Shown: positions 17,612 to 28,849, counted from the first letter of the stretch. The stretch is 64,000 nucleotides of DNA from Pandoraea commovens (GCF_902459615.1 NZ_CABPSA010000003.1:186001-250000); one strand, 5' to 3'. The notes: generated by a model from the letters alone, not told the origin. Program-made: numbers and translations.

Positions 17612-19132
17612 TTATTCGTCGATATTAGCTGACGGCACGACTGAAGCCTTGGCAGCCGGACGACGCTCGAACACGGCGGCGAAAAAGCCGTCGGTCGCGT
17701 TGCGGTGCGGCAGCAATTCGAGGTACTTGCCCGTGTCGAGTCCGATTTTCTGCGCCGCCAGCAATTCGTTCGCCGGGAGCAGCACGAAGTCCGGATGCGC
17801 AGCGAGGAACGCCTCGGCAATCGCGCTGTTCTCTTCGGTCAGCACACTGCACGTCGCGTACACGAGGCGGCCGCCCGGCTTCACGAGGCGCGCGGCGCTC
17901 GCGAGGATGGACGTCTGCTTCTGCGTGAGTTCTTCGACCGACTGCGGCGACTGACGCCACTTCAGATCCGGATTGCGACGCAGCGTGCCGAGCCCGCTGC
18001 ACGGTGCGTCGACCAGCACGCGGTCGATCTTGCCCGCCAGACGCTTGATCTTGCTGTCGTTCTCGCTGTCGATCATCACCGGATAGACGTTCGACAGGCC
18101 GCTACGCGCCAGACGCGGCTTGAGCTTGGCCAGACGCTTCTCCGACACGTCGAACGCATACAGACGCCCGGTCGAGCGCATGGCCGCGCCGATGGCGAGC
18201 GTCTTGCCGCCCGCCCCCGCGCAGAAGTCGACGATCATCTCACCACGACGCGGTGCGACCAGTTGGCACAGCAACTGACTGCCTTCGTCCTGCACTTCGA
18301 TGGCACCGGACATGAACAACGGATGCTTCTGCAACGCAGGCTTGCCCGCCAGACGAATGCCGTTAGGTGCCATCGGGGTCGGCTCGGCCGAGAAGCCACT
18401 CTCGCGCAGGCCGGCCAGCACGTCGTCGCGGTTCGCCTTGATCAGGTTCACACGACAGTCCAGCGGCGCCGGCTGGTTCAGCGCAGCGGCGAGGGCTTCC
18501 AGTTCGGTGGCGTCGAAACGCGCGGCCAGACGGTCGTACAGCCACGCAGGCAAGTTAGTGCGCACTCGCGGCGCGAGGCTGGCCGGATCGATCTGACCGA
18601 CGTGTTCGAGCCAAGTAGCTTCTTCGGGTGTGGCGACCAGTTCGACCGACGCGATGCCGCGCGTGAAGGCCAGTCCGAGCAGTGCCAGACGGCGCTCCTG
18701 CGAGCCCGTGCCGCTCACGGCATGCTGACCGAATTCAAGCTTGCGACGCAGGATGGCGAAGACCGTCTCCGCCAGCACACCGCGCTCGCGGTGGCCCAGC
18801 TTGTCGTTAGCGCGGAAGTACGTGCTGACCAGCGTGTCGGCAGGACCGGTGAACGTCAGCACGCTGCCGAGCAGGCGCTGCGTGTGTTCGAAAAGCGCCG
18901 GGGGCAGGCGCTCGCCGCGCATGCCGGTGCCACCGACCGGGGCGTCCGGACGGCGCTCGTAGCGCGTGCGGTCGTACTTGTCGGGACGGACGTAGCGCTC
19001 CTGGCGCTCGCCATTGCCACCATTGCCGCCACTGCTACCCTTGGACGACTGACGGCTATCGGAGGAACGGCCGCCTGAGCGGTGACCGGATTGTTTGGCG
19101 CCATCGCGGCGCTGGGTCGGGCGGGTGCTCAT
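17612..19132 (-). CDS. rsmB: 16S rRNA (cytosine-5)-methyltransferase, RsmB/NOP family
   Basis: SAM-dependent RNA m5C methyltransferase. The N-terminal 60 residues are a disordered Ser/Gly/Arg-rich tail. A helical RNA-binding region follows, then the Rossmann domain with VDFCAGAGGKTLAIGA (SAM loop) and two catalytic Cys in VDAPCSG (about 378) and YATCSV (about 428), the pair needed by this family. 506 residues is longer than E. coli RsmB because of the tail. Whether the target is C967 as in RsmB or another site is inferred from the family. Its start overlaps the purN stop by 4 bases. Confidence 0.85.
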   Translation of the reverse strand: MSTRPTQRRDGAKQSGHRSGGRSSDSRQSSKGSSGGNGGNGERQERYVRPDKYDRTRYERRPDAPVGGTGMRGERLPPALFEHTQRLLGSVLTFTGPADTLVSTYFRANDKLGHRERGVLAETVFAILRRKLEFGQHAVSGTGSQERRLALLGLAFTRGIASVELVATPEEATWLEHVGQIDPASLAPRVRTNLPAWLYDRLAARFDATELEALAAALNQPAPLDCRVNLIKANRDDVLAGLRESGFSAEPTPMAPNGIRLAGKPALQKHPLFMSGAIEVQDEGSQLLCQLVAPRRGEMIVDFCAGAGGKTLAIGAAMRSTGRLYAFDVSEKRLAKLKPRLARSGLSNVYPVMIDSENDSKIKRLAGKIDRVLVDAPCSGLGTLRRNPDLKWRQSPQSVEELTQKQTSILASAARLVKPGGRLVYATCSVLTEENSAIAEAFLAAHPDFVLLPANELLAAQKIGLDTGKYLELLPHRNATDGFFAAVFERRPAAKASVVPSANIDE

Positions 19133-19788
19133 GCGTCCTCACCAAAAAGCCATTGCGAATCTTGTGAATCGGAAGTGCCGTCTGCACGTGGGGTCAGCGT
19201 GACGCGACCCTCGGCGATGACCAGACGGTCTTCCACGAACCAGCGCACGGCGCGCGGGTAAATTATGTGCTCCAGGGGCAGAATGCGCTCTGCCAGTGTC
19301 TCGGGCGTGTCGCCGTCGCGCACGGGCAAGGCGGTTTGCAGCACGTACGGACCGTGGTCCAGCTCGGCCGTCACGAAATGCACCGTTGCACCGACGATCT
19401 TGCAGCCGGCTTCCAGTGCACGGGCGTGCGTTTGCAGCCCCGGGAACGCGGGCAACAGCGACGGATGGATGTTGATGAGACGTCCGGCGTAGCGACCGGT
19501 GAATGCCGGCGTGAGAATGCGCATGAACCCGGCAAGCACAACCAGATCGGGCTGGTGGCGGTCGATCTCGGCGGCCAGCTCGGCGTCGAAATCTTCGCGG
19601 GTCTTGTCGCGGCTCGGGACCACGGCCGTGGGAATGCCGTTTTCCTGGGCAAATGCCAGGCCTTCGGCGTCGGGACGATTAGCGATGATGGCGGCCACGC
19701 GGGCCGGCCAGCCTTCTGCGGTACAGGCCCGGACGATGGCCTGCATGTTGCTGCCTCGTCCGGAAATCAGGATGACAATGTTCTTCAT
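19129..19788 (-). CDS. purN: Phosphoribosylglycinamide formyltransferase PurN
   Basis: Purine biosynthesis enzyme that formylates GAR using 10-formyl-THF. 219 residues. Seen: the N-terminal nucleotide-binding ISGRGSNMQA, catalytic Asn106 and His108 in INIHPSLLPAFPG, and Asp144 in ELDHGPY. A short C-terminal extension follows the usual end. It overlaps rsmB by ATGA, an unusual pairing of purine synthesis and rRNA methylation. It is divergent from ribF across 214 bp. Confidence 0.95.
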   Translation of the reverse strand: MKNIVILISGRGSNMQAIVRACTAEGWPARVAAIIANRPDAEGLAFAQENGIPTAVVPSRDKTREDFDAELAAEIDRHQPDLVVLAGFMRILTPAFTGRYAGRLINIHPSLLPAFPGLQTHARALEAGCKIVGATVHFVTAELDHGPYVLQTALPVRDGDTPETLAERILPLEHIIYPRAVRWFVEDRLVIAEGRVTLTPRADGTSDSQDSQWLFGEDA

Positions 19789-20002
19789 CGCCGGATTTTA
19801 TCATTGGCGCGGCGCACCAGACAGCGCGATCCGCGCCGCGATGGCCCCGAAGCGTTTATAATTCAACGTTCTGCGGCGCCGCAATGTCGGTTCGAGCGCC
19901 CTGTGTCGACCGGTTGTCCCCGGGCGCGACAGGCCGCCAGACCCTCCCAGCCACGCCGCGCGGCTATTTCATCATTCAACGTCCTGTAGACGCTTCCTTA
20001 TC

Positions 20003-20995
20003 GTGCGAGTCTTCCGGGGTCTACCCAACGCGCAAAGCAAAGCGCCCTGCGTGCTGACGATCGGCAATTTCGACGGCGTGCATCTGGGCCACCAGGCACT
20101 GCTCGCGCGCGTGCGCGCGGCGGCGGCTGCGCGCGGCTTGCCGGTGTGCGTGATGACGTTCGAGCCGCATCCCCGCGAATACTTCATGCCCGACCGGGCG
20201 CCTGCCCGCATCTCCAATCTGCGCGACAAGTTCGAAGCGCTGCGCTCGCACGGCGTCGACCGTCTCGTGGTGGAACACTTCAACGCCCATTTCGCCGGAC
20301 AGTCGCCCGAAGACTTCGTGCGCAACATCATCGTCGACGGCCTGCACACGCGCTGGCTGCTGGTGGGAGACGATTTCCGCTTCGGCGCGAAGCGCGCGGG
20401 CGACATCGAATACTTGCGCGACGCTGGCCGTCGCTTCGACTTCGTCGTCGAACAAATGCCGACCATCGCACACGACGGCGTGCGCATTTCCAGCTCGGAA
20501 GTGCGTGCGGCGCTCGCCGACGGCAACTTCGAGCGCGCCCACGCGCTGCTCGGTCGTCCGTACGCGATCACCGGTCACGTCGTGCACGGCATGAAGCTCG
20601 GCCGCAAGCTGGGCTTCCCGACGCTCAATCTGCGCATCGCGCACAAGCACCCGGCCCTCTCGGGCATCTTCGTCGTTCAGGTACACGGTCTGGCGGACAA
20701 ACCGCTGCCCGCCGTGGCGAGCCTGGGCCTGCGACCGACCGTGGACGATTCCGGTCGCGTGCTGCTCGAAGTGCATCTGCTCGACTTCGTGGGCGATTGC
20801 TACGGCAAACTGGTGCGCGTGGAATTTTTGCAGAAACTGCGTGACGAAGCGAAATTCGACGGACTGGCCGAACTCGAAGCCGCCATTGCGCAGGACACGC
20901 GCGAAGCCCGTGCCTATTTCGCCCATGCGCTCGACGCCAATGGCCCGAGCGTACGACGCGACTTCGCCACCACGGCGACCGACCGAATTAGTTGA
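20003..20995 (+). CDS. ribF: Bifunctional riboflavin kinase/FAD synthetase RibF
   Basis: Makes FMN and FAD from riboflavin. 330 residues, begun by GTG (MRVFRGLPN). The N-terminal nucleotidyltransferase domain carries TIGNFDGVHLGHQ (HxGH-type) and the GDDFRFG and ISSSEVR motifs. The C-terminal flavokinase domain has GRKLGFPTLNL and GLRPTVDDSGR. It heads a plus-strand run followed by ileS, the common ribF-ileS-lspA order. Confidence 0.95.
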   Translation: MRVFRGLPNAQSKAPCVLTIGNFDGVHLGHQALLARVRAAAAARGLPVCVMTFEPHPREYFMPDRAPARISNLRDKFEALRSHGVDRLVVEHFNAHFAGQSPEDFVRNIIVDGLHTRWLLVGDDFRFGAKRAGDIEYLRDAGRRFDFVVEQMPTIAHDGVRISSSEVRAALADGNFERAHALLGRPYAITGHVVHGMKLGRKLGFPTLNLRIAHKHPALSGIFVVQVHGLADKPLPAVASLGLRPTVDDSGRVLLEVHLLDFVGDCYGKLVRVEFLQKLRDEAKFDGLAELEAAIAQDTREARAYFAHALDANGPSVRRDFATTATDRIS

Positions 20996-21163
20996 TCTTC
21001 GCCCGCGTGCGCCGGCGCCCTGCGCCTCGCGCGCGGCCCGCAGCCGTCTCTGGCACCTGCCCGGACGCCGCCCTTCATGGCCCACAAGGTCAGCAAGGCC
21101 CCGGCAACGCCACCGGCGCGAGCGCCCTACATCCGATACCCAAAATTCGATAGCGTTGCATCC

Positions 21164-24001
21164 ATGAGCGAAAAGAAAGCCCCGAGCAAATACCCCGTCA
21201 ACCTGCTGGACACGCCGTTCCCGATGCGTGGCGACCTGCCCAAGCGCGAGCCGCTGTGGGTCAAGCAATGGCAGGAAAAGAAGATCTACGACAAGATCCG
21301 CAAAGCCAGCAAAGGCCGTCCGAAGTTCATCCTGCACGACGGCCCGCCGTATGCGAACGGCGACATCCACATCGGTCACGCGGTCAACAAGATCCTCAAA
21401 GACATGATCGTCAAGGCGCGCAGCCTCGCGGGCTTCGACGCCGCCTACGTGCCGGGTTGGGACTGCCACGGCATGCCCATCGAAATCCAGATCGAAAAGC
21501 AGTTCGGCAAGCACCTGCCGGTGCGCGAAGTGCAGGAAAAGGCGCGTGCGTACGCTGCCGTGCAGATCGAGCGCCAAAAGGCCGACTTCGAGCGCCTGGG
21601 CGTGCTTGGCGACTGGGACAATCCGTACAAGACCATGAACTTCGCGAACGAAGCCGGTGAGCTTCGTGCGCTCGCGCAGATCCTGAAGAACGGCTATGTG
21701 TATCGCGGTCTGAAGCCGGTGAACTGGTGCTTCGACTGCGGCTCGGCGCTGGCCGAAGCGGAAGTCGAGTACAAGGACAAGACCGATCTGGCCATCGACG
21801 TGGGCTTCGCCTTCGCCGAACCGGAAAAGGTCGCCAAGGCCTTCGGTCTGCCGAAGCTGCCGCGCGAAGACGGGTTCATCGTCATCTGGACGACGACCCC
21901 GTGGACCATCCCGTCGAATCAGGCGCTCAACGTCCATCCGGAAGTGGAGTACGCCCTCGTCTCGACGGAGCGCGGCCTGCTGATCCTCGCGACCGATCGC
22001 GTCGAAGAGTGCCTGAAGACGTACGGCCTGCACGGCGAGATCGTCGCGCGCGCGAAGGGTGAAGCGCTCTCGCTGATCCGCTTCCGTCACCCGCTCGCCA
22101 CAGCAGATGCCGGTTACGACCGCACCTCGCCGGTCTACCTCGGCGACTACGTGACGACCGATACCGGTACCGGTATCGTCCACTCGGCGCCGGCCTACGG
22201 CGTGGAAGACTTCGTGTCGTGCAAGGCGCACGACATGCCGGATTCGGAAATCCGCATGCCGGTGCTGGGTGACGGCCGCTATCAGGACAGCCTGCCGCTG
22301 TTCGGCGGTCAGTCGATCTGGGACGCCAACCCGCAGATCGTCGACGCACTGCGCGACGCGGGCACGCTGTTCCATTCGTTCAAGTACACGCACAGCTACA
22401 TGCACTGCTGGCGCCACAAGTCGCCGATCATCTATCGCGCGACGAACCAGTGGTTTGCGGGCATGGACGTGAAGCCGGTCGACGGCGCGCCGGGTAACGG
22501 CCAGACGCTGCGCGAGATCGCGCTCGCCGGTATCGAAGCGACGGAGTTCTTCCCGTCGTGGGGTAAGCAACGTCTGCACAACATGATCGCGCACCGCCCG
22601 GACTGGACGCTCTCGCGTCAGCGCCAATGGGGCGTGCCGATGGCGTTCTTCGTCCACAAGGAAACCGGTGCCCTGCACCCGCGCACGCCCGAGCTGCTCG
22701 AAGCCGTGGCCAAGCGTGTGGAAACCGAAGGCATCGAAGCCTGGCAGACGCTCGACCCGGTCGAGCTGCTCGGCGACGAAGCCAAGGATTACGTGAAGAA
22801 CCGCGACACGCTCGACGTGTGGTTCGACTCGGGCACCACGCACTGGCACGTGCTGCGCGGCTCGCATGCCCATGAGCTGGGCTTCCCGGCCGATCTGTAT
22901 CTGGAAGGCTCGGATCAGCATCGCGGCTGGTTCCATTCGTCGCTGCTGACCGCGTCGATGCTCGACGGCCGTCCGCCTTACAAGGCGCTGCTCACGCACG
23001 GCTTCACCGTCGACGGTCAGGGCCGCAAGATGTCGAAGTCGATCGGCAACACGATCGTGCCGCAGGAAGTGGCCGACAAGCTTGGCGCCGAAATCATCCG
23101 CCTGTGGGTGGCCTCGACCGACTACTCGGGCGAGTTGTCGATCTCGGACGAGATCCTCAAGCGCGTGACGGAAGGCTATCGCCGTATCCGCAACACGCTG
23201 CGCTTCCTGCTCGCGAACCTGGCCGACTACGACCACGCGAAGCACGCCATGCCGGTGGATCAGTGGCTGGAAATCGACCGTTACGCCGTGGCGCTGTCGC
23301 AATCGCTGCAAACCGAAGTGCTCGGCCACTACGACCGTTACGAGTTCCACCCGGTCGTGTCCAAGCTCCAGACGTTCTGCTCCGAAGACCTCGGCGGCTT
23401 CTACCTCGACATCCTCAAGGATCGTCTGTACACGAGCGCGCCGGACGCCCCGGCACGCCGCGCCGCGCAGAACGCGCTGTATCACATCACGCACGGCCTG
23501 CTGAAGATGATGGCCCCGTTCCTGTCGTTCACGGCAGAAGAAGCGTGGCAGGTGTTCCAGCCGGGCAACGACACGATCTTCACGGAAACGTACTACGCTT
23601 ATCCGGAAGTCGCGCAAGGCACGCGTCTGCTCGAGAAGTGGCATCTGCTGCGCACGGTGCGCGGCGACGTCACCAAGGCGTTGGAAGAAGCGCGCGCCGC
23701 CGAGCAGATCGGCTCGTCGCTGCAAGCCGAAGTGGACGTACGCGTCTCGGGTCGCAAGTACGACGTGCTGGCCAGCCTCGGCGACGACCTGCGTTTCGTG
23801 CTGATCACGTCGGCCGCGAAGGTCTCGCAAGTCGCATCGGAAGCCGAGGAAGGTGTGGTCGTCACGCCGTCGACGCATCAGAAGTGCGAGCGCTGCTGGC
23901 ACTATCGTGAAGACGTGGGCGCAGACGCCGCTCACCCGACCCTTTGCGGACGTTGCGTGTCGAATCTCTTCGGCAGCGGCGAACACCGGAGCGCGGCATA
24001 A
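21164..24001 (+). CDS. ileS: Isoleucine-tRNA ligase
   Basis: Class-I aminoacyl-tRNA synthetase, 945 residues from ATG 21164 ([15 protein letters not shown]). The HIGH motif is in [11 protein letters not shown], the KMSKS loop in [10 protein letters not shown], the editing domain lies between, and a C-terminal zinc finger reads CERCWHY...CGRC. The frame is open upstream to 21077 but family alignment favours 21164. The zinc-finger form is the bacterial type usually sensitive to mupirocin; that is family knowledge, not tested. The stop codon shares its last A with the lspA start. Confidence 0.97.
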   Translation: MSEKKAPSKYPVNLLDTPFPMRGDLPKREPLWVKQWQEKKIYDKIRKASKGRPKFILHDGPPYANGDIHIGHAVNKILKDMIVKARSLAGFDAAYVPGWDCHGMPIEIQIEKQFGKHLPVREVQEKARAYAAVQIERQKADFERLGVLGDWDNPYKTMNFANEAGELRALAQILKNGYVYRGLKPVNWCFDCGSALAEAEVEYKDKTDLAIDVGFAFAEPEKVAKAFGLPKLPREDGFIVIWTTTPWTIPSNQALNVHPEVEYALVSTERGLLILATDRVEECLKTYGLHGEIVARAKGEALSLIRFRHPLATADAGYDRTSPVYLGDYVTTDTGTGIVHSAPAYGVEDFVSCKAHDMPDSEIRMPVLGDGRYQDSLPLFGGQSIWDANPQIVDALRDAGTLFHSFKYTHSYMHCWRHKSPIIYRATNQWFAGMDVKPVDGAPGNGQTLREIALAGIEATEFFPSWGKQRLHNMIAHRPDWTLSRQRQWGVPMAFFVHKETGALHPRTPELLEAVAKRVETEGIEAWQTLDPVELLGDEAKDYVKNRDTLDVWFDSGTTHWHVLRGSHAHELGFPADLYLEGSDQHRGWFHSSLLTASMLDGRPPYKALLTHGFTVDGQGRKMSKSIGNTIVPQEVADKLGAEIIRLWVASTDYSGELSISDEILKRVTEGYRRIRNTLRFLLANLADYDHAKHAMPVDQWLEIDRYAVALSQSLQTEVLGHYDRYEFHPVVSKLQTFCSEDLGGFYLDILKDRLYTSAPDAPARRAAQNALYHITHGLLKMMAPFLSFTAEEAWQVFQPGNDTIFTETYYAYPEVAQGTRLLEKWHLLRTVRGDVTKALEEARAAEQIGSSLQAEVDVRVSGRKYDVLASLGDDLRFVLITSAAKVSQVASEAEEGVVVTPSTHQKCERCWHYREDVGADAAHPTLCGRCVSNLFGSGEHRSAA

Positions 24002-24543
24002 TGGCAAGCAAAGCAGGCGCCCGTACGGGCGCGAAGCGTGGTGGTGGCAGCAACGCCGGTAGCGGCGCGTCCCTCGGACTGGCGCCGTGGCTGGGCATCG
24101 CGGTCATTGCGATCCTGATCGATCAGGTCACCAAACTCACGATTCTGAAGACGTTCCAGTACGGCGAATTCCGCCCGCTGACCTCGTTCTTCAATCTCGT
24201 GCTGGTGTACAACAAGGGCGCAGCGTTCAACTTCCTGGCGGCTGCCGGTGGCTGGCAGCGCTGGTTCTTCACGCTGCTCGGCATCGTGGCTGCGACGGTC
24301 ATCGTGGTGTTGCTCAAGCGTCATAACGGTCAGAAGATGTTCTGCCTGTCGTTGTCGATGATTCTCGGTGGCGCGCTGGGCAACGTGATCGATCGGGTGG
24401 TCTACGGCCATGTGATCGACTTTCTGGACTTTCACGTCGGCGGCTGGCACTGGCCGGCGTTCAACGTGGCCGACTCGGCCATTTGCGTGGGCGCAGTGCT
24501 GCTGGTGATCGACGAGTTGCGACGCGTGCGGCGCGGCAAGTAG
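24001..24543 (+). CDS. lspA: Lipoprotein signal peptidase LspA
   Basis: Inner-membrane aspartyl peptidase that removes signal peptides from prolipoproteins such as the LivK homologue here. 180 residues, four hydrophobic segments, catalytic Asp131 (GNVIDR) and Asp158 (FNVADSA). A basic Gly/Ser/Lys-rich cytoplasmic leader of about 27 residues precedes the first membrane segment. Coupled to ileS by a one-base overlap. Confidence 0.96.
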   Translation: MASKAGARTGAKRGGGSNAGSGASLGLAPWLGIAVIAILIDQVTKLTILKTFQYGEFRPLTSFFNLVLVYNKGAAFNFLAAAGGWQRWFFTLLGIVAATVIVVLLKRHNGQKMFCLSLSMILGGALGNVIDRVVYGHVIDFLDFHVGGWHWPAFNVADSAICVGAVLLVIDELRRVRRGK

Positions 24544-24679
24544 CGCAGCAGAACCGGGCCGCAGCGATCTGCGGCACGATGCGTCCACGGCGTGCAGCCG
24601 ATGTGACGGATCGGTAAGCAGCAAACACCGTCGCGGCGCCCTGGAGGCGCCGCGCGGCACTTTGGAGGAGGCATTTCTT

Positions 24680-25885
24680 ATGGAACGTGGTGAACTGGCT
24701 GGCAAGACCATCGTGCTCGGCCTGACGGGCGGCATCGCCTGCTACAAGTCGGCAGAACTTACGCGGCTGCTCATCAAGGCCGGTGCCACGGTGCAGGTCG
24801 TGATGACCGAAGCCGCCACGCAATTCATCACCCCGCTCACGATGCAGGCGCTCTCGGGCCGCCCGGTGTTCACCAGTCAATGGGACAACCGCATCGACAA
24901 CAACATGGCGCACATCGACCTCTCGCGTGAGGCCGACGCCATTCTCATTGCCCCCGCTTCCACTGACTTCCTCGCCAAGCTCGCGCACGGCATGGCCGAC
25001 GATCTGCTCTCCACGTTGTGTGTGGCGCGCGATTGCCCGCTGTTGGTAGCACCCGCGATGAACCGTCAGATGTGGGCCAATCCGGCCACACAACGCAACG
25101 CGGCAACGCTGCGCGGCGACGGCATCGCGATCCTCGGCCCGGGCAGCGGCGATCAGGCCTGCGGCGAAATCGGCGACGGGCGCATGCTCGAACCGGAAGA
25201 CCTGTACGAAGCACTCGCTGGCTTCTTCCAGCCGAAGCGTCTCGCGGGACGCCGCGTGCTCATCACCGCAGGCCCGACCTTCGAGCCGATCGATCCGGTG
25301 CGCGGACTCACGAATCGCTCCAGCGGCAAGATGGGGTTCGCCCTCGCGCGCGCCGCCGCGCAGGCGGGTGCGGATGTGCATCTCGTAGCCGGACCGACCT
25401 CGCTCGCGACGCCCTACGGCGTGACGCGCAGCAACGTCCAGACGGCGCAACAGATGTATGACGCCGTGATGGCCGATGTTTCGCGTAACGACATCTTCAT
25501 CGCGGTGGCCGCCGTGGCTGACTGGCGCGTGCGCGACGTCGCGCACGACAAGATCAAGAAGACGGGCGACGCCGACGTCCCGACACTCGAATTCGTCCAG
25601 AACCCGGACATTCTCGCCGCCGTGGCGCAATTGCCGAAGCCGCCGTTTTGCGTGGGCTTTGCGGCCGAGTCGGGCGATCTCGAAAAGCACGGTGCGCAGA
25701 AGCGCCAGCGCAAACAGGTGCCATTGCTTGTGGGCAATCTCGGCCCGGCCACGTTCGGGCAGGATGACAACGAAGTCATTCTGTTCGACGAAGCGGGACA
25801 GAAGCGTTTGCCGCGTGCCGACAAGCAAGCGCTCGCCCGCAGCCTGATCATCGAAATCGCCGCGCGGCTGCCGTCGCCGCACTGA
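24680..25885 (+). CDS. coaBC: Phosphopantothenoylcysteine decarboxylase / phosphopantothenate-cysteine ligase CoaBC
   Basis: Fusion enzyme for two coenzyme A steps. The N-terminal CoaC flavoprotein half shows [13 protein letters not shown], the active-site His region (MAHIDLS) and PAMNRQMW. The C-terminal CoaB ligase half shows [28 protein letters not shown] and a Lys-rich NTP loop. ATG 24680 has GGAGGAG ten bases upstream and gives 401 residues; a TTG at 24662 overlaps that ribosome-binding site and is rejected. Confidence 0.95.
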   Translation: MERGELAGKTIVLGLTGGIACYKSAELTRLLIKAGATVQVVMTEAATQFITPLTMQALSGRPVFTSQWDNRIDNNMAHIDLSREADAILIAPASTDFLAKLAHGMADDLLSTLCVARDCPLLVAPAMNRQMWANPATQRNAATLRGDGIAILGPGSGDQACGEIGDGRMLEPEDLYEALAGFFQPKRLAGRRVLITAGPTFEPIDPVRGLTNRSSGKMGFALARAAAQAGADVHLVAGPTSLATPYGVTRSNVQTAQQMYDAVMADVSRNDIFIAVAAVADWRVRDVAHDKIKKTGDADVPTLEFVQNPDILAAVAQLPKPPFCVGFAAESGDLEKHGAQKRQRKQVPLLVGNLGPATFGQDDNEVILFDEAGQKRLPRADKQALARSLIIEIAARLPSPH

Positions 25886-26059
25886 TCCCCCGTCCCAATA
25901 CCCCTACAGCCAGTCCGTCTGTCATTGTCGTTGTCCGGCGACGCTGACAGACTGGCAGGCGCGGCGGCAACCTGCGACGACCTGCGATGGCATTACGCGC
26001 CCCACGACCTGCCGCCATCAGTACCCGGGCTCTCGGGCATCGCACACGATAACCATCAG

Positions 26060-27280
26060 ATGACGCAACCTCCTTCCTCCTCGCGGCCAGCCTTCAGTGT
26101 CTACGGGACACTGAGCATGCTCGCCGCGATCATGTTCTTCGGCTTCATGACCATCGGCATGCCGCTACCCGTGCTGCCGGTGTACGTCCACGAAACGCTG
26201 GGCTTCGGCTCGTTCGTGGTCGGCGTGACGATCGGTATCCAGTCGGTCGTCACGCTCCTGCTGCGCTCCTATGCCGGACGCACCGTCGACACGCGCGGCC
26301 CGCGCAATGCTGTGCTGACCGGCCTGTGCGGCTGCGCAGCGGCCGGTGTGCTGTACCTCATCGCCTCCATGGTGCCGAACCCCTCGCTGGCGCTGGGCGT
26401 GCTGCTGGCGGGACGCGTCGTGCTCGGCTTCGGCGAGAGCCTGCTGCTCACGGGCGGCATGTCGTGGGGCATCGGCCTGCTCGGCGCAGCGCACGCGAGC
26501 AAAGCGATTTCGTGGCAAGGCGTGTCGATGTACACCGCGCTCGCCGTGGGTGCACCGTTTGGTGCGTATTTGCTGCAAGCGGCGGGCTTCACCGTCGTTT
26601 CGCTGGTCAACATCGGCCTGCCTGCCGTGGCGTTCGCTATTGCGCTGCGCCTGCCCGCTGCGGCTCCGGTCGGCGGCACCCGTCTATCGTTCTTCAAGGT
26701 GGTCGGGCTGGTGTGGCGTCCGGGTCTCGCGATGACGCTCGGCAGCATCGGCTACGCTGTCATTGCAGCGTTCATTACGCTGTTCTATGCGAGCCACGGC
26801 TGGTCGGGCGCAGCGTTCGCACTCACGCTCTATAGCGGCACGTTCATCGCGATGCGGATTCTGCTCTCGCACGCAGTCGACCGTTTCGGCGGACGCCGCG
26901 TCGCCATGTGCTCGCTCGTCTTCAGCGCCATCGGTCAGTTCCTGCTGTGGGGCGCCGTCAATCCGCATATGGCGCTCGCGGGCGCAGCGCTCACGGGGAT
27001 GGGCTTCTCGCTGGTGTTTCCGGCACTCGGTGTGGAGGCGCTGCGTTCGGTGCCGCCGCAGAACCGCGGCGCAGCGCTGGCCGCGTACTCGGCGTTCTTC
27101 GATCTCGCGCTCGGCCTGATCGGACCGATGGCCGGTCTCGTCGCCAACTTCTTCGGCTACGCCTCGATCTTCCTTTGCGGTGCCGTTGGCGGCATCGTCG
27201 CCATTCTGATGATTGCGCGCCTGCCGCATGCAGGCCCCGGTGCCGCCCCGGTGGATTCGTCCGCCGGCAGCGCTCACTGA
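26060..27280 (+). CDS. MFS transporter, YfcJ/YhhS type
   Basis: A 406-residue 12-span major-facilitator protein. By memory it resembles E. coli YfcJ through most of its length, including FMTIGMPLPVLPVYVHE, GFGESLLLTGGMSWGIGLLG, and FPALGVEALRSVPPQNRG. Transport direction and substrate are not established; relatives are annotated as putative sugar-efflux or arabinose exporters. The ATG at 26060 begins MTQPPSSSRPAFSVYG; the frame is open to 25925 but the extra part is not membrane-like. A monooxygenase gene starts 16 bp after it, possibly in one operon. Confidence 0.87.
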   Translation: MTQPPSSSRPAFSVYGTLSMLAAIMFFGFMTIGMPLPVLPVYVHETLGFGSFVVGVTIGIQSVVTLLLRSYAGRTVDTRGPRNAVLTGLCGCAAAGVLYLIASMVPNPSLALGVLLAGRVVLGFGESLLLTGGMSWGIGLLGAAHASKAISWQGVSMYTALAVGAPFGAYLLQAAGFTVVSLVNIGLPAVAFAIALRLPAAAPVGGTRLSFFKVVGLVWRPGLAMTLGSIGYAVIAAFITLFYASHGWSGAAFALTLYSGTFIAMRILLSHAVDRFGGRRVAMCSLVFSAIGQFLLWGAVNPHMALAGAALTGMGFSLVFPALGVEALRSVPPQNRGAALAAYSAFFDLALGLIGPMAGLVANFFGYASIFLCGAVGGIVAILMIARLPHAGPGAAPVDSSAGSAH

Positions 27281-27296
27281 TCGGAGCGACCCACTC

Positions 27297-28328
27297 GTGA
27301 CGCAACCCACTGCACGTATCAAACTGTCGGTGCTCGATCAGACACCGGTCATCCACGGCCACAGTGTGGCCGACGCCATCGCCGCCACCGTCGAACTGGC
27401 GCAAGCCGCCGACGATCTCGGCTACACGCGCTACTGGTGCGCCGAGCACCACGGCCTGCGCGGCGTGGCCAACCCCGCGCCGGAAGTCATGATCGCCCGG
27501 CTGGCGAGCGTGACGAAGCGTCTGCGCGTGGGCTCGGGCGGCGTGATGCTGCCCTACTACAGCCCGTTCAAGCTCGCCGAGCAATTTCTGATGCTCGAAG
27601 CGCTGTTTCCGAATCGCATCGACCTCGGGGTGGGGCGCGCGCCGGGGGGCGACATGCGCACCGCGCGCGCCGTCGCCAAGGGGCCGTACGATGCAGGCGA
27701 ACACTTCCCGCAACAAGTCGCCGAGCTGGCGGGACTCTTCGGCGACACGCTGGCCGACGATCACCCGTACCGTGGCGTGCTGCTGCAACCGGCCGTGCAA
27801 ACGCGCCCCGAATTGTGGGTACTCGGCTCCAGCGAGTTCGGCGGATTGCTCGCCGCACAACTCGGCCTGCGCTACTGCTTCGCGCACTTCATCAATGCCC
27901 ATTACGGCCATCGCGTGACGCAGGCCTATCGCGAACGCTTCACGCCGGGCCAGCTCGACAAGCCCTACTGCTCGGTCGCGTTGTTCATCATCTGCGCGGA
28001 CACGGATGCGCAAGCCGAGGCGCTGGAAGCGGGCGTGGATTTGCGTCGCGTGCAGATGGCGTACGGCATGAACGAACCCATCCCGAGCCTCGATCAGGGT
28101 GCGCAGGCCAAGCTGCAATACCGGGAGCGGGAACTGTCCGTGATCGCCCGGGAGAAGCCACGTAGTATCATCGGCACCCCGGAGCGCGTGACCGAACGTG
28201 TGCTGGAGTTGCAGGAGCAGTTCGAAGCCGACGAAATCACCGTGCTGACGGTCGCTGGCAGCTATCGCGCCCGTCTGCGTTCGCACGAACTGCTGGCGCA
28301 GGCGTTTTCGCTGCGTGCCGATGACTGA
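27297..28328 (+). CDS. Luciferase-like flavin-dependent monooxygenase (LLM class)
   Basis: A 343-residue bacterial-luciferase-like TIM-barrel oxidoreductase using reduced flavin. Signature blocks: SVLDQTPVIHG at the N-terminus, RYWCAEHHGLRGVANPAPEVM, GSGGVMLPYYSPFKLAEQF and DLGVGRAPGGD. These place it in the YhbW/MsnO8-type subgroup. The GTG start at 27297 has GGAG ten bases upstream and is preferred over the open upstream extension that overlaps the MFS gene. The substrate is unknown. Confidence 0.88.
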   Translation: MTQPTARIKLSVLDQTPVIHGHSVADAIAATVELAQAADDLGYTRYWCAEHHGLRGVANPAPEVMIARLASVTKRLRVGSGGVMLPYYSPFKLAEQFLMLEALFPNRIDLGVGRAPGGDMRTARAVAKGPYDAGEHFPQQVAELAGLFGDTLADDHPYRGVLLQPAVQTRPELWVLGSSEFGGLLAAQLGLRYCFAHFINAHYGHRVTQAYRERFTPGQLDKPYCSVALFIICADTDAQAEALEAGVDLRRVQMAYGMNEPIPSLDQGAQAKLQYRERELSVIAREKPRSIIGTPERVTERVLELQEQFEADEITVLTVAGSYRARLRSHELLAQAFSLRADD

Positions 28329-28402
28329 TCGGACCTGACGATTTGCGCCATCCTCGCCCGGAAAATTTTTGATTCACTCGCTTTAATTCACCGCCATACG
28401 CC

Positions 28403-28849
28403 ATGAAACTCGACGTCAAGATCCTCGACGAACGCCTGCGCACGCAGTTGCCCGCCTATGCCACGCCGGGCAGCGCCGGCCTCGATTTGCGTGCGTGCCT
28501 CGACGCACCCATGACTATCGCCCCGGGCCAGACCGTGCTCGTGCCGACGGGTCTGGCCGTCCATCTGGCCGATCCGGGCTACGCCGCCCTGATTCTGCCG
28601 CGCTCCGGTCTCGGCCATAAGCACGGCATCGTGCTGGGCAATCTGGTCGGCCTGATCGACTCGGACTATCAGGGCCAGTTGATGGTCTCGACGTGGAATC
28701 GCGGCAACGAGCCGTTCGTGCTGAACCCGTTCGAGCGTCTGGCACAACTGGTGATCGTGCCGGTCGTGCAAGCCGAGTTCAACATCGTCGACGAATTCCC
28801 GGAAAGCGATCGCGGCGCCGGTGGCTTCGGCAGTACCGGTAAGCAGTAA
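28403..28849 (+). CDS. dut: dUTP pyrophosphatase
   Basis: Trimeric dUTPase that hydrolyses dUTP to dUMP, keeping uracil out of DNA. 148 residues. The five family motifs are seen: [38 protein letters not shown] and the C-terminal P-loop-like [10 protein letters not shown]. Single gene ended by a bidirectional terminator. Confidence 0.97.
   Translation: MKLDVKILDERLRTQLPAYATPGSAGLDLRACLDAPMTIAPGQTVLVPTGLAVHLADPGYAALILPRSGLGHKHGIVLGNLVGLIDSDYQGQLMVSTWNRGNEPFVLNPFERLAQLVIVPVVQAEFNIVDEFPESDRGAGGFGSTGKQ

Noticed and set aside
20021-24007. 1328-codon open frame on the minus strand opposite ribF and ileS
   Set aside because: It is an antisense shadow caused by high GC at third codon positions; no domain is visible, and both genes on the other strand are unmistakable.
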